Part shown: positions 27,401-42,400 of the stretch, one piece after another
Layout: each line of letters begins with the position of its first letter
Position numbering within the stretch: the stretch's first letter is position 1
Source: Euptelea pleiosperma
Taxonomy: Eukaryota; Streptophyta; Magnoliopsida; Ranunculales; Eupteleaceae
DNA: 64,000 nucleotides
Assembly (NCBI GenBank): GCA_035048495.1
Contig: CM068540.1
Span: forward strand, 16,414,829-16,478,828
Direction of reading: 5' to 3'
Notes under the pieces: model-generated
Told to the model about the DNA's origin: nothing
The model's database searches: none
The model's input: the letters and a program-made list of their open reading frames with translations, nothing else
Program-made: the position numbers and the translations under genes

Positions 27401-30400
27401 AAAACGCTAAAACCAAAATCCTCGAACTTTGTGCCACACGTAGTAACGTATATCAAGGAAGTGGCCCCACCAAATACTAAATTTTTCAAGAGACCTTAAT
27501 ATTTTCTGGAATTTTCAAGACTTTTCTAGAATTTCTTCTAGTAGAAAGGTGTTTTTACAATTATATCTCATTTTAGGGGCTAGATAGCAAATACCGAAAA
27601 GTAACATATTTGTTTAGGGTATTAGGGTGGAATTATTGATGTTTGAAAACCAACAATTTTCATCCACAACTGATATGGGACTAAATTTTTACAAAAATAA
27701 TTGTTAATATACATCAGAAGCGTCATAATAAGTTGTTTTGTTGACTTAATGTGCGGTCCAGATTTAAAACGCAATATCTTTCAATCTGCAAGTCCGATTT
27801 GGTCAAACTTGATCTCTTTGGAAAGCTATCGTCGAAATCATTAAAAAGACACATTTTGAACATAAAAAACTTATAAAAATAATATGAAAATTATACTATA
27901 ATGCCCCTAGAAGTTGGGTTATTACAAACAACCATTTGAAGTAAGAAAAGCAAGGACAATATCATTAGTTGAATTTGAAGAATTAGGGTTAGGGTTAGGT
28001 TTGGAGAAGAGAGAATAGAGAGTAGAAAAGAGAGAGAGAAAGGATGTCTATTGTGCTTAATTCATAATGACTCCATAAATCTTATTTATATAAAAGGTTA
28101 CAGAAAAAGACAAGTATACCCCTCATATGAGGTATTTACAGATTACCCCCATACAGGACAAATATGTATTTCTACGTATCTGATAACACTTCTCCTCAAG
28201 TTGGTGCATAGATATCGTTCATGCGCCCAACTTGCATAAACATCTATGAAGTTGCCAACCGGGAACTCCTTTGGTGAAGACAATTGCTACTTGCTCATTT
28301 GTTTTCACAAAGGGGCTACAAACTTCCCCAGATTAGGGGTGTCAATTTTACCCGTTTAACCAGAACTGAATCGGAACTGGAACAGAAAACACCGGTTTTG
28401 GTTTCACATTTTTGGGAACCGATTAAAAGGATCCGGAATCGAACCGAAAATAATGGTCGGTACCAGGTAGTCAATATGGAACCGAAACCGATAAGAACCA
28501 GAACCGAACCGATAAGAACCGGTACCAATGTATAAATATAGTGTAAAAATTATCATATTCTCAAGATTTGGCCCATTATACCCGGAACCGGAATCGGAAC
28601 CGATAGAAATGCAGAATCGGTTCTGGTTTCGGATCCATCACTTTGGGAACCGAAATCGTTAAAGAACCGAACCGATAAGAACCGGAACTGATTGTTCCGG
28701 TTCTGGCCACCTTAAGAATCGAACCAGAACCGACCCATCGACACCCCTACCCTAGATACGATCTTCTCCCGGATGAAGTGACGATCCACTTCAATGTGCT
28801 TAGCCCGATCATGTTGCATCGGATTGTGAGTAATGCTGATAACCGCCTTGTTGTCACAGTACAAGCTCATAGATCCCAAGACTGGAAAGCCAAGTTCAGC
28901 AACCAACATCTTTTGCCAGAGTATCTCACACAAGCCATATTGCCCTAAATTCTGCATCTGCACTGGATCTGACAACTACTGGTTGCTTTTTGCTCCTCCA
29001 GGTAACCAGATTGCCTCCCACAAAGGTACAATAGCCTGATGTAGATCTCCTGTCATCCTTGGCGTCAGCCCAGTCTGCATCAGTTTATGACTCTACTCTT
29101 ATGTGACTATTCTTCTGAAAGAGGTGGCACGCCCAGGGGTAGACTTGAGATATCTCAATATCTTGTGTGCCGCCTCTAAGTGAATCTCCTTAGTAGAATG
29201 CATATACTGATTGATAACATTGACTGCATAGGCAATGTCTGGGGGTGTTAAGGAGAGATAGATCAATCTCCCAACCAGTCTCTGAAAGCTCCCCACATCC
29301 TGTAATGGCGTACTACTCGAGTCGGCCAGCTGGTGGTTCTGTTCTATGGGAGTCTCTACTAGCTTAGCTCCCAGCTTTCCAGAGTCCTTCAATAGATCTA
29401 GAACATACTTCCTTTGTGAGATGAAGATCCCTTGGCTGGATCTTGCAACCTCTATGCTGAGAAAGTACTTGAGAAGCCCCAGATCTTTGGTCTCAAACTC
29501 CCCTGCTAGATGATTCTTTAGCTTGATCACCTCCTCTGTATCATTTCTTGTCATAACGATGTCATCAATATAGACGATGAGGGCCGTAGTGCTCTTCCCT
29601 AGGTGCTTCACAAATAGGGCGTGATCGGCTTGGCTTTGAGTATATCCCAGCTTCTTCATTGCTAGAGTGAACCTCTCAAACCAAGCTCTGGGGGATTACT
29701 TAAGCCCATAGATGGCTTTCCTCAGTCGACACACCTTGCTGCTGTCCCCTGGGGGAGTGAACCCTGGAGGAGGTACCATATAGACCTCTTCATGCAGATC
29801 ACCATGAAAGAACGCATTCTTCACATCCAACTGATGCAAAGGCATTGTTTGGTTTGCTGTTAGAGACAACAAAACCCTGACAGAGTTCATCTTTGCCACA
29901 GGTGCAAAGGTCTCCACATAGTCAATCCCGTAGGTCTGAGTGTACCCTTTGGCTATCAGTCTGGCCTTGTATTTCTCTACTGACCCATCGGCCTTGTACT
30001 TCACTGTGAACACCTATCTGCATTCGACTGGCTTCTTGCCTCTTGGCAAGTCAACAAGCTCCCATGTTTTGTTCTTATCCAGTGCTTTCATTTCTTCTAC
30101 TATAACAGCTTTCCATCTACGATGTGTTAACCCTTCTGCCACGAAAGATTGAGTGGGAATGGTGGAAACTAATGTGATAAAGGCTTTGTATGAAGGTGAC
30201 AAGACATCGTAGGAAACAAAGTTGCTCAATGGATGTTGAGTACAACTTTTGATGCCTTTTCTAACAGCAATAGGAAGATAAGAATCATAAGTAGACAAGG
30301 GAATGGTAGGATTAGAGAGGGATGGGGGATTACTTGGATCCAAGGAAGGAACAGCTGGTTCTGGATCAGTTGTGACTTTTGCCCTTCTGTTATAGACTTT

Positions 30401-33400
30401 GAGCTCCTTCTGAGCTCCAGGAGCACTATCAAGCACACTAGTAGTATGAGTGGGCGGAGACCTTTCAAACTGTTGAGGAGGAGATAGAGATATCGCAGGA
30501 AGAGGAACAATCCACCTTTCTTCATTATTACGCTCCCCTGAAGTGAGGTGGGGGAGAAAAAAGATAGCCCCTCACGGAAGGTGACATCAATGCAAACAAA
30601 CTTCTTCCCAGACGAAGGATGGTAACACTTGTACCCTTTGTGGGTAGAAGAGTAACCGAGAAAGACACTTGAGCGCTTTGGGATCTAGTCTGGTGCAATG
30701 AGGACCCAGGATATGTACATAGCATACACACCCAAAGATGTGAGGAGGAACTGTTAAAAGATGAGAATCAGGAGAGAGAACTTGAATATGAGATTTAAAG
30801 TTGAGTACACGAGAGGGAATTCTGTTAGTCAAGTAGGCAGCCGTCAACCCAGCGTCTGACCAATAGGTCTTGGGGACATGAGAGCCAATCAAAAGAGATC
30901 TAGCTACCTCAGTCAAGTGTCGTATGTTTCTCTCAGCTACACCATTCTGTTGAGGGGTGTAGCTGCAAGAATTTTGATGACAAATCCTATGGTTAAGAAG
31001 ATAGTGTTGAAGACCCTCAAACATATATTCTCCACCCTGGTCAGTACGAAGAACCTTGATGGAGACATAATACTGGGTTTGTATCTGTTGTAAATAAGGT
31101 TGTAACCAGTAAATAAAGGTTGTAGATAGAAGAGAGAAAGTGTAATGTAGGCGGAAGGCGGAGAAGGAGATTAGGGTTAGAGAGAGAAGTTGTGGGAAAA
31201 TGAGAGAATGAATTGTTAATTCATTCTCTCTCACACACTGTATATATATATGATGGGGAGAAACCCTACAAAAGAGAACACTATTCACGTGACAATATTC
31301 ACGTGACACTATTCACATGAATAGTGAAAACCAAAAACGCCCCACGTGGGAAGTGGGACGCAGCCCACTTGAGACACTCACGTGGGTGTATTACATAAAC
31401 TCCAACAGTATCATCTTATGAAAACCTTGAAAGATGGAATGAATTTCATCTTTGGTTTTCATGAGATAAACCCATGTACACCTAGTATGATCATCAACAA
31501 AAGAAACAAAGTAGCTGAAGCCAAAGATAGAAGTAGTTGGGGAAAGACCCCATACATCAGAATGCACAATGTCAAAACAAGTAGAACTTTTATTACCTCG
31601 GTAGGGATAATTCGACCTACAATGCTTCGAGAGCTCACAGGTCTCATAGTGTAAAGCAGAAAAAGAAACAGAAGTAAACAAACTAGGAAATAAAAGTTTC
31701 AAATACTGAAAATAGACATGCCCCAGACGGGCATGCCAACTTAAAACAACATCTATCGTACTACTACTAGCAGAAGACTGTAGTGTTGTGGGCTCAGGAA
31801 GGTGTCCATCCAGAAGGTAGAGGCCATTAGCTTCATGTCCAGTGCCAATTGTCCTCGTCTCTATGTCCTGAAAGACACAAGAAGTAGGGGAAAAAGTGAC
31901 ACTACAGTTTAGGGTTTTAGTCAAAGCACTAACAGAAAGTATGCTAGAAGTAAATCGGGAAACATGCAAAACAGATGAAAAAAACAATTGAGGAGAGGGA
32001 AGGATATTCCCTTTCCCAGACATAAGATAAGGTGCCATCAGCTGTCTTCACCTTATCATGGCCAGAGTAGATGGAATAACTGGAAAATAAAGAAGACAAG
32101 CCCATCATGTGTTCCGAAGCCTCTGAATCAATGATCCAAATTGGGCTGGATGATGGGAGAGACACATGATGAGCAGGTCTAGTGTTACCTGACTGGGCAA
32201 AGGAGGTGGATGATGTGGAAGAAGGCCATCAACCTATTGAAGCAATCGTCGAAGCCTGCATACTCTGTGGCTGAAAAACCACTAGGAGGAGCTGAAGTAA
32301 GAGGACTCACCAGAGATTGTCTCGGAGGAGGAACAAAAGAATCCACACTGGCTGTATGAGCACTGGAGGAGGTTGGCTGGCTAGGGCGCTAATGTAGCTT
32401 CCAACATTTGGCACGCACATGCCTAACTTGCTGCAGAAATCACACTTGGGTCTCTCTTTAGTCAAGGACTTCCCAGAAGAAGGTCCAGTAGGAGCATAGG
32501 ATGGAGCTGAGACAGGAGTTTGATAAGATGGGTCTCTCTGAGGCTGCTGTGACTACTGTGGTTGATAAGCAGGAGAAGCAGCTAGCGTTGATCGCTTTGG
32601 GAGGAGATGTTCACTCTAAAGAGAGATCCGCCTACCCTCCTCACTCTGAAGATAGGCGTACACCTCACTGAGAGAGATAATATCCACCCTGCTACTCAAG
32701 ATTTGAACACGGGCAAACTCATAAGAAAGATTGAGTCCAGCAAGGAAATCAAAGATCCGGCCCTTCTCTATATATCGGCGAAAGTGAGCAATCTCTTTTT
32801 GATTAAGAGGCTGGTAAGAGTAATAATGATCAAGCTCCTGCCATAAGGTACGAAGAATAGTATAGTACTGAGAGGGACTTCTCCTCCTACCGGAAGTGGG
32901 AGATATTCTGTCGCAGCTGAAATGCCTGTCCAGTGTTCTGCTGCTGTGAGTAAGTCTTCTCCGTGATCTCCTAGACCTCTTGTGCTGTGTGCATAAATAA
33001 GAAACTCTCGCTAATATCAGGCTCCACAGAGTTGAGGAGCCATTACATGACAGTAAGATCATCTGTCTGCCACTGTCGATAAGAGGGATCGATCTTGGGG
33101 GCTCAACTGTATCCCCTGTAGTGTGACCAAGCTTCCCACGGCCTCCAATAAACAACTGTGCTGCCTGAGCCCAATGTAAGTAGTTCTTGCCGTCTAACTT
33201 CACTGAGGCGATCTGTAAATTGGGGTTCTCATAAGCCAAGTGATGCACCATCGGGCCTCCAATACTAGTGGAGGGAGTTTCTGTGCCCACTTCTAACTCT
33301 GAAGGAGAAGCCAAGGAAGGTGGAGTAACCACGGGAGGTGGAGGATCTACCATGAAGAACTATGACCAAGAACAACTATATCGGAGCACCGGAAAGTCAC

Positions 33401-36400
33401 AAATAATCACTCGAGGACTAGAACAAGGCTAAAGAGCCACATACAGACCATAAGAACATCAAAGCAGGGCATATAGGACCCACAAACCCTCAAGTAACCA
33501 AAGAAAGTAACTAGATGGAGAATGAGACTCAATACACACCCATACGAACCTCAAAATTGGGTATAAGTAGCTGGTATAAGAATATAATAGGTATAGAGAT
33601 GCAAGAAAGCATCCTAGAACCAGAAAAAACCCTGAATAAAAGTGTTTAGAGTCGATTGGATGGGCTATTGGAGCAAACAGATGGTCATAGGGGACAATAT
33701 AGCCACCGGCGACAACTACTTGGGGAAGAAAACTTCCCACAAGTCTCAAATCTTAATGGAACCTTTCAAATAAGGTATCCATATGTCGGTTAGATAGGGG
33801 GGGGGGGGGGGGGGGGGGGACTAGATCGAAGCAATAAACCCCCCAAAAAAGTTCATATAGGGGTCGAAAATCAAGCTGGTTGACAAACTGGTTTGTGTGA
33901 AAATTTCGAGAATAATGGCCAAAAAACACCCCAAATAGATAAAAAAAAACCCAAAAAAATAAGAAAAAACGATCTCTATCAAGTGGTGAGGGTTTCAGCA
34001 AATCTCGATTTGTGTGCCCATAGAGCTGACGACGTCAGCCGTACGGTCAGATGACGTCAGATTGCTCTTGGTTCGTCTTCAAGAAAGCTCTGGCAAGCCT
34101 CGGCGGCGGATGGCTCTGATACCAAGTTGAATATGAAGAATTAGGGTTAGGTTTGGAGAAGAGAGAATAGAGAGTAGAGAAGAGAGAGAGAAATGATATC
34201 TATTGTGCTTAATTCACAATGACTCCATAAATCTTATTTATATAAAGGTTACAGAAAAAGACAAGTATACCCCTCACAAGTGGTATTTACAGAACTATCC
34301 CTATACAAGACAAATACGTATTTCTACGTATCTGATAACAACATTCACTACATGTTGAAGCAGTTGTTTGTTCAAGTGTTGTTCCAAAAAATGAAAAATT
34401 GCAAAATTTTGTTCTAGCTTAGATCTCCATCTTGTGGGCACTTAATCTTTGTTGTGTAATGCGTTTTTAGGGGCATTTGCTTTTGCTTCCAACACATACA
34501 AAGTATCATTATGACATGTTAAAATGTTAAGTAAATATTGTTGAGTTGGTTCCCAACATTTGTCCCTTCCAATCCAAGCAGTTCAAGTTGAATTACCTTG
34601 GATATATTAAGGCAGATGGTATGTTTGATTATCATTGGTTTTATTTGGCGTTAGTTGAAGATGGATTAGTTGAATGGTGAAATTTTGGAAAACAAAATTA
34701 GATGACCCTGTAATGAAAATTTCAAGGTGGAATTTTTTTTTTATATATAATGGTTGCTGTACTCTGTGTAGAACAATAATGTTATAGAAAAGATAAAATG
34801 CTAGGACAGAGTATGACAATGAAGCAAGCATATAGTCCTGTGTTCCATGGGAGGTTGAAAGACATTGTTATTACATCTTGCATGAGAGGACCAATTTGAA
34901 GCGAGTTGTGACCCTCTTCATGTGATCAGAAGATATAAGCTCATAGTACAATCCTTGAGATTCTAGCATGTGCATTATTTATATTTTTGCTCCAGCTTTA
35001 AAGGGATTGCTTGTAGAGAACATTTGCACAGTCATTTGATTTGTTTAGAGATCGCCCTTTCATATTTTGATTGTTTCATTATTTGTCTTTGTTGGGACCC
35101 TCTTACAAAGCTAGTTGGTGTAATCATCTCTTTTTTGGGAGTGATACCTTATCACACCTCTTTATCTTCCTCTTTTTTTTTCCCCTTCTCTCTTCCTTTT
35201 TTTTTAATAAATTTTTTCCTCTTTAATGTTTACAATTCAAGTCTAATTGCTAAAATCATATTTCCGCCTCTCAGGCTTGCCATACATGTCAATTATAATT
35301 TATGAAATTTGCATTTGTGCTATTTTCAGTTAAAAAGTCATCACTTGGACAAGATCTGCAGACTTGTATACGTGACCTTTGGGATTTGCTGCCCGCATTC
35401 TGTCGCTATCCAACTGATACTCAAAAAAATTTTGAACCTTTGGCCAAACTTCTTACAGCTTTTCTCAAGAAGGACTGTTTTATGCATGAAAACATAGCCC
35501 TAGCTTTGCAGGTATTGATTGGCTTAGACAAATAAATTGGAGAAACTCTTGTATATTGCCTTAATTATGGTCAAAATTACTATTTTTTACTTCTTCTGTC
35601 TTATTAATGTTTTGTTATCTTTATTTCATATTTCATTTGCCTGTTCTATGACACTGTTGTTTCATGTAGGAACTTGTGAATCAAAATAAAAGTATAGTTA
35701 GATCTACTCACAGCGCAAGTGAGTTTGCAAGAAACTCGGCTGTCTGCACTATAGAAGAGTCCAACACAGAATCCATAAATGTACCTTCCCACTACTCGAA
35801 GAAAATAGCGACCAGGAACATCAAGGCTTTGGCTTCATGTTCTTTTGAGCTGCTTCAGGCTCTTACTGATCTTTTCTTTTCTTCACCTGCAGAGAAGCGG
35901 ACATTTTTAAAGGTATCCATCCTCTGTTATTATTTAGAAGCTCATTTGAAGTGGTTGATTAGCAGAGAGATCACGCTCTGCTCTTTTTATCTTACTTTAT
36001 AACTTTAAAGTTCTTGTAATAATCTGAGTTTTTTCTTCTGTTGGTGCCAGTTAACCAGTTAAACATGCGTTCTGTTATGAGATGCTTTTGGTTGTCATAG
36101 AATTAGATACAGCAGCCACCAATGATTTAATTGTATTTTCATATCTTGGCAGTTAGTTGAGAATTATGTCTTCAGCTACTCCTTTCTATGCTGTTCTGTC
36201 ATTTATCATCTGAGAATACTCAGCTTCTTTTCTTGGGTGTGAGATTAGTTGAACTGATATGATTGTCTGTTTAAGTTGTGCAGTCTTTTGCTATGTAGAA
36301 TCTTTAAGGGCATTGTAAGACATTAATCACTAAAAGACAATTACAAAAAAATCATATGGATTTCCTCTATTTTTCCAGGGGGCTATTGGATGTCTGGCAT

Positions 36401-39400
36401 CTATTACTGAGACTTCAAAAGTAAAAACTGTCTTCATTTCATCATTGGAAAAGTTTCAGTTCATAAATGGAGGAGGTGAATCTGAAATGATGGAGAGTCA
36501 TAGCTGCACATCTGTTGATAAAGGCCAAGGAGGAAACACAAAGAATGAACATCAGAAAGAAGAACAGAGGTAGTGAGTTCGTTTTCTTTTGCAGTCTTGA
36601 ACTTGTTGAATCTGAGCTTTTCACCTATGCCAAATTTCTCGTAATCCTAAATTAGTTTATAGTACTGATTTGTATTATTCATCTAGTGATGGCTGTGTTA
36701 GTGGTTCACTCATAGTTTGCTCGATAAAGGGTAGGACTAGAGTGCTGGTTTTGAAATGTTCAATATTTCTACAATTAGTCATCAAAAACTAAATTAGTTG
36801 GTCAGATATTTAGCTCCTCTTTTTGAACTCCCATATCCATGACTAAATCGAAATTTTGCGTGTGAAGATCTATGAACACTAAATTTGCTTTTCATCAAGG
36901 TATTTTATTGGTCTTCCGTTATATTGTTTTCATGCTTGTTGATATAGATAGACTGCTGAATTTTGTAATATAATATTTCAGGTTTAAAACTAGAATGTTT
37001 AGTATCTTTTCCTTGCCATAAGAGGACAAGACTTGTCAGGGTCAGGTATTTCAACCCTTAATCATTCATGTTAATGAATTAATGCGGGAGCATTCTGTGA
37101 TAGTTCGCAGCTACAGCGGATCAGTGAAGAGAGTTTTGTTTTGCTTTCTAGTGTTAGTTTTTATTTTTTTTAGTGTTTTGGGTGTCTAAGCAAATAGCCA
37201 AAGTTATGGAGCTCATTGTAATTTTGCTTAATTGGTTTAAGTTGTATTATCTTTTAGACCATTGGATCTTATTAGTTTATTTGGATGGCTAAGATTAGAT
37301 TAGGGTTATTTGAGTTAGTATTTAAGCCATCTGTATGTAATTCTCTCATTATGATACAAGAAATAGAAAAACTCTTTTGAGAAGTTTCTTGTGAGGGGAA
37401 ATTTGCTGTGAAGCCATCCTCTCTTGGTGTAAAAGCCAAGCTAATCTTCCGATTGCAGAACGGGGTTCCCCTTGTCCTTCATCAATTTTGGTATCTGAGC
37501 CGAATCCTACCATCTCTTCTCTCTTTTCTTCTTAATTTCTTCTCCTTTGTTTTTATTTTATTTTTTTGGTCAGTTTTACTATTCACGGCAAGATGATGAA
37601 GAAGAAGAAGAAGAAGAAGAAGAAGAAGAAGAAGAAGAAGAAGAAGATCAAGGAGACGGGTGGTGCCGTCGTGAGTCGTCCTCACTACCTAAATCTCCTC
37701 TTTTTTATGGTTTAGGTTTCAAAACCTAAATGTGTTTCCGAGGTTTTTCTATGGGTTAATAAGTGTTGCAAGCTTGAGGATGGTTCCCAACACACAATAT
37801 GATGATCCAGTTTAAAAAGAAGATGTGCAAGTCCAAATATAGTTGGAAGAGTACGAAGAAATTCGTTTCTTTTTTCGGAGTGATTTCCGAACAAGGTTGC
37901 ATGGTGAAATGCATTTCAAGAATTCTTCCTTCGAAGATCAACAACTACTCAAGTATTTCCAAGATGGTGATTGATTGAAAATCGGTGATACTGCTCTTGC
38001 AAAAAAGGGCTTGGTGCTGAAGTCAATGGAGTGATTCCTAACTATCGAAAGGTCCATATCAGTTTTCCTACTTGCCTCCTACATCCGAATTCGAGGTCAA
38101 ATTCTTTTCATCCAGGAGGGTTTGATGCAGGAGCATTCTACGTGATAGTGCACAGCTACACCAAATCAGTGAAGAGAGTTTTTATTCACTTTCTAGTGTT
38201 AGTTTTTATTTTTTTAGTGCTTTGGGTGTCTAAGCAAATAGCCAAAGTTATGGAGCTCATTGTAATTTTTCTTAGTTCATTTAAGTTGTATTTTTTTAGA
38301 CCGTTGGATCTTATTAGTTTATTTGAATGCCTAAGATTAGATTATGGTTATTTGAGTTGGTATTTAAGCCATCTTTATGTAATTATTTCATTGCGATACA
38401 AGAAATAGAAAAACTCTTTGAGAAATCTCTTGTAAAGGGAAATTTGGTGCGAAGCCATCCTCCTCAATCACTCCTTATGAATAATAGAACCAAGATAACG
38501 AAATCGATTACTTAGAGGTTTCATGTGATTGTCAATTTTAATTGGTGGATCATCTCTATATGCATCCTAACTAAAATTGCATTCCATATACTCTATCTTG
38601 GTTTGCCTTATTTGAAAGCCTTTACATTCCAAAGCATTCCTCTAGAGTTCTAGTTTTGCATTTACCTTATCCTTAGTCTCGTTTATTAGGACTGTCATTT
38701 GCAAATAACATACACCAAGGTACCTCATCTTGATATAAGCAATTACTTCATCTATTACTGAAGCAAATAGGTATGTACTTGGGGTTGATTCTTGGTGTAA
38801 TCCCATTGTTATTGGAAACTCACTTGTCTCACCACCAGTTGTGCTAACACTAGTAATTGCTCACTTATTCATATCATTAATGACATTAATATATCCATTT
38901 TGGGCTTCCTTCTTTCCCAATACCCACCAAATTAATTCTCTAGGGATTCTATCGTATGCTTTTTCTAAGTCAATAAAGACCATGTGGAGATTCTTTCTCT
39001 TTTCTCTAAACTTTTCCATCATTTTTCATAGTAAGAAGATTGCCTCGATGGTCGACCTTCCTGGCATAAATCCAAATTGGTTTCAGATACCTTGTATTTT
39101 GCCTTAATCTTTGCTCCATCACTCTTTCCCATAATTTCATAGCGCGGCTCATAAATTTGATGCCATGATAGTTTTGCAGTTTTGTACGTCTTCTTTGTTT
39201 TTATATATATTTTTTTTTGATCGGTAAAGGCGTTTTTTTTTTGATCGGTAGGTCCATTACAATATTTTTTCTCCATTCATCTAGCATTTTTCTTGTCTTC
39301 AAGATATTGTTAAATGACATAGTAAGCTTGGACAATCCAATTCCTCCCATGCATTTCCACACCTCTGTTGGTAGGGCTGCAACTTGGGCGGGCTAAACCC

Positions 39401-42400
39401 GACATCAGGCTCGGGTTGGGTTGGACCCTTCACTGTTCGGGCTCGGGCTCGGGCCTAATAATAGAAAACCCGACGAAAATCGGGTTGGGCTCGGGCTGAG
39501 GCCAAACCCAACCCGAGCCCGACTCTCTCTTGCTTACATGATTTATTAGGGTTTTGCAATCTCTCACTCTCATTTTCCCCCTCTCCGTCCCTCTCTCTCT
39601 ACCCTCACTCCTCTCTCTCCATCAAGGAAGTACATATTTTTCGTTGGCGATTGCCGCTTTTGCCTCCTTATAAGACGTTATTGCCATCATAGCTTCGAAA
39701 TCAGAGAAGCACAGATAGCACAAGTGAAAAGTTCTTTTCTTCTAGTAAGTTCAGTGTGGAAAGAAAACCCAATCTTTCCCCTAGATTTTTTTTCTCCCTT
39801 TTTGATATTCAAAAGCTCAACAAGAATCAACAAAGATTATGAAGTTTTTGTCTCAAACTTCGATTTTCCTACTTTAAAAATCTTGAAAGAGTCAAAATGT
39901 CTTTGTCCTTTTCTCACTATGAGGCAACGGCAGACTCAAGAAATTTAGATCCTTCAAGATCGAAGCTGTAAACCACCTCAAACGCTGGTTGAAGAGATTA
40001 TCGATTGAAGAGATTAAGGAATGCATGCCTGATACGGCACAATCAGTGATTCTCTTCCTCTTTTAAACCACAAAACAAAGCTGAAAAAGCAATCGCAGAG
40101 GAACAAAAGAGTAGGGTTTACACATTAGATCTTTCTCAAGATTTTTAATCTTGTTATTTCCATGCCCAACACGGACGAGTTGACGATTCGAATCGGTTGA
40201 TCCTCCACCACCTCATGGATTTTTTTTTTTTTTTTTTTTTTCATTTTTTTGGCAAGGATAAAAGAAAGGGCTCCAACTCGACCAACCCGATCAGGTTGGG
40301 CTCGGGCTGGGATTCTTAGGCTCGACCTCGGGTTGGGTTTGGGCTCAGGCTACGAGAGTTGAAGGTCGGGTTGGGCTTGTTGTAAATAAGGTTGTAACCA
40401 GTAGATGAAGGTTGGAGATAGAAGAGGGAAAAAAGTGTAATGGAGGCGGAAGGTGGAGAAGGAGATTGGGGTTAAAGAGAGAAGTTGTGGGAAGAGAGAA
40501 TGAATTGTTTTTTCATTCTCTCGCACTCACTGTATATATATATATATGATGGGGAGAAACCCTACAAAGGAGAACACTATTCACATGACACTATTCACGC
40601 GACACTATTCACGTGAATAGTGAAAATCCAAAAAAGGCCCCACGTGGGAAGTGGGACGCAGCCCACTTGAGACACCCACGTGGGTGTATTACATAAACTC
40701 CAACACTCCCCCTCAAGCTGGTGCGAAGATATCCATCATGCCCAGCTTGCCAGTCAAGGTATGAAGAATAGACTTGTTCACCCCCTTTGTGAGTATGTCG
40801 GCAACCTGTTCCTGTGTTCTAACATACGGAGTACAAATCAATTTTTGTTGAAGTTTCTCTTTGATGAAGTGACGATCAACTTCAATATGCTTAGTCCTAT
40901 CATGCTGGACTGGGTTGTGAGCAATGCTGATGGCAGCTTTGTTGTTACAGTAGAGGCTCATCGGCTCTGTCACCTGGAGTCCCAGTTCCTCAAGCATGGT
41001 CCTCAACCAAAGGAGTTCGCACACACCATGTGCCATAGAGCGAAATTCTGCCTCTGCACTGGATCGAGCTACAACTGGCTATTTCTTGCTTCGCCAAGAG
41101 ACAAAATTTCCTCCAACAAGGGTACAGTATCCTGACGTAGATCGACGATCAGTAACTGAACCTTCCCAATCTGCATCAGTATATGCTTCCACTCTAAAGT
41201 GTCCATGTCGCCCGAACAGTATTTTACGACCTGGAGAGCCCTTGAGGTACCGAAGAACTCGGTGAACTGCCTCAAGATGTGATGACCGTGGTGCATGCAT
41301 AAACTGATTGATAACACTAACAGCGTAAGCAATATCCGGACGGGTGTGTGCTAAGTAGATCAGCCTGCCAACCAATCACTGAAACATAGCGACATCCTCA
41401 TGGGTGTCACCCTCCTCAGAATTCAGCCGATGGTTCTGATCAATTGGAGTCTCTGCTGGTCGAGCTCCCAAATACCCAGTCTCATCCAGAAGGTCCAATA
41501 TATACTTCCGTTGAGAGATGAAGATGTCCTTCTGAGACCGAGCAACTTCAATTCCCAAAAAGTATTTCAGTGGCCCCAAATCCTTTGTCTCAAACTCCGA
41601 GGACAAGAATGTCTTCAGCTGCTTTATCTCTTTAGGATCATTCCCAGTGATGACAATGTCATCAACATAGACGATCAGTGCCGTGGTACTAGTCTGCTGG
41701 TGCTTCACAAACAACGTGTGATCGGCTTGACTCTGCTTGTAGCCCACTCGTCTGATCGCACTGCTAAACTGCTCGAACCATGCCCTTGGAGATTGTTTTA
41801 GCCCATACAGGGCTTTCCTTAACTTGCACACCTTGTCGTCACTTCCAGCAAGTGTCAACCCAGGTGGTAGTTTCATGTACACCTCTTCTGTCAAATCTCC
41901 ATGCAGAAAGGCATTCTTCACATCTAGTTGATGCAATGGCCAGGACAGGTTGGCAGCTAAGGATAGAAGAACTCTGACTGAGTTCATCTTGGCCACAGGT
42001 GCAAAAGTCTCCTGATAGTCTATCCCATATGTCTGAGTGAATCCCTTGGCTATGAGTCATGCCTTGTATCGTTCGACTGACCCGTCTGCTTTATGTTTCA
42101 CTGTAAAGACCCATTTGCACCCCACAGGTTTCTTTCCTCTGGGTAGTTGAACAAGTTCCCATGTTTTGTTCTTCTCAAGAGCCTGCATTTCATCCATCAT
42201 AGCTTCTTTCCACTTTGGGTGACTAAGTGCGTCTGTAACACTGGAAGGCAAAGAAACAGAGGAGGCAATACTGACAAAATTCTGATATGACGGATACAGA
42301 GACTGATACGAGACAAAATGTGAGATAGGGTGTTCCGTACAAGTACGTACAAGTGCAATAGGGAGGTCAATATTAGTGCTCATATGATCGTCAGAAGTAG

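Larger units (their letters stand above)
27970..34340 (-). mobile_element. Copia B2, antisense, full-length but degenerate, with nested insertions
   Basis: LTRs at 27970-28188 (219 bp) and 34128-34340 (213 bp), TG...CA ended. The PBS (reverse complement ACTTGGTATCAGAGCC) lies at 34112-34127. The polypurine tract is complementary to CTTCTCCTCAAG at 28189. Gag and pol are on the minus strand. A MITE (28334-28749) sits next to the RNase H region and a solo LTR of family C (31086-31407) splits the integrase. No clean target duplication flanks the element. It fills half of intron 3. Confidence 0.9.

Noticed and set aside
37482..37685. Poly-leucine minus-strand ORF (and the poly-glutamate ORF on +)
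   Set aside because: Both are translations of the (GAA)n microsatellite within an LTR element; no start context or domain.
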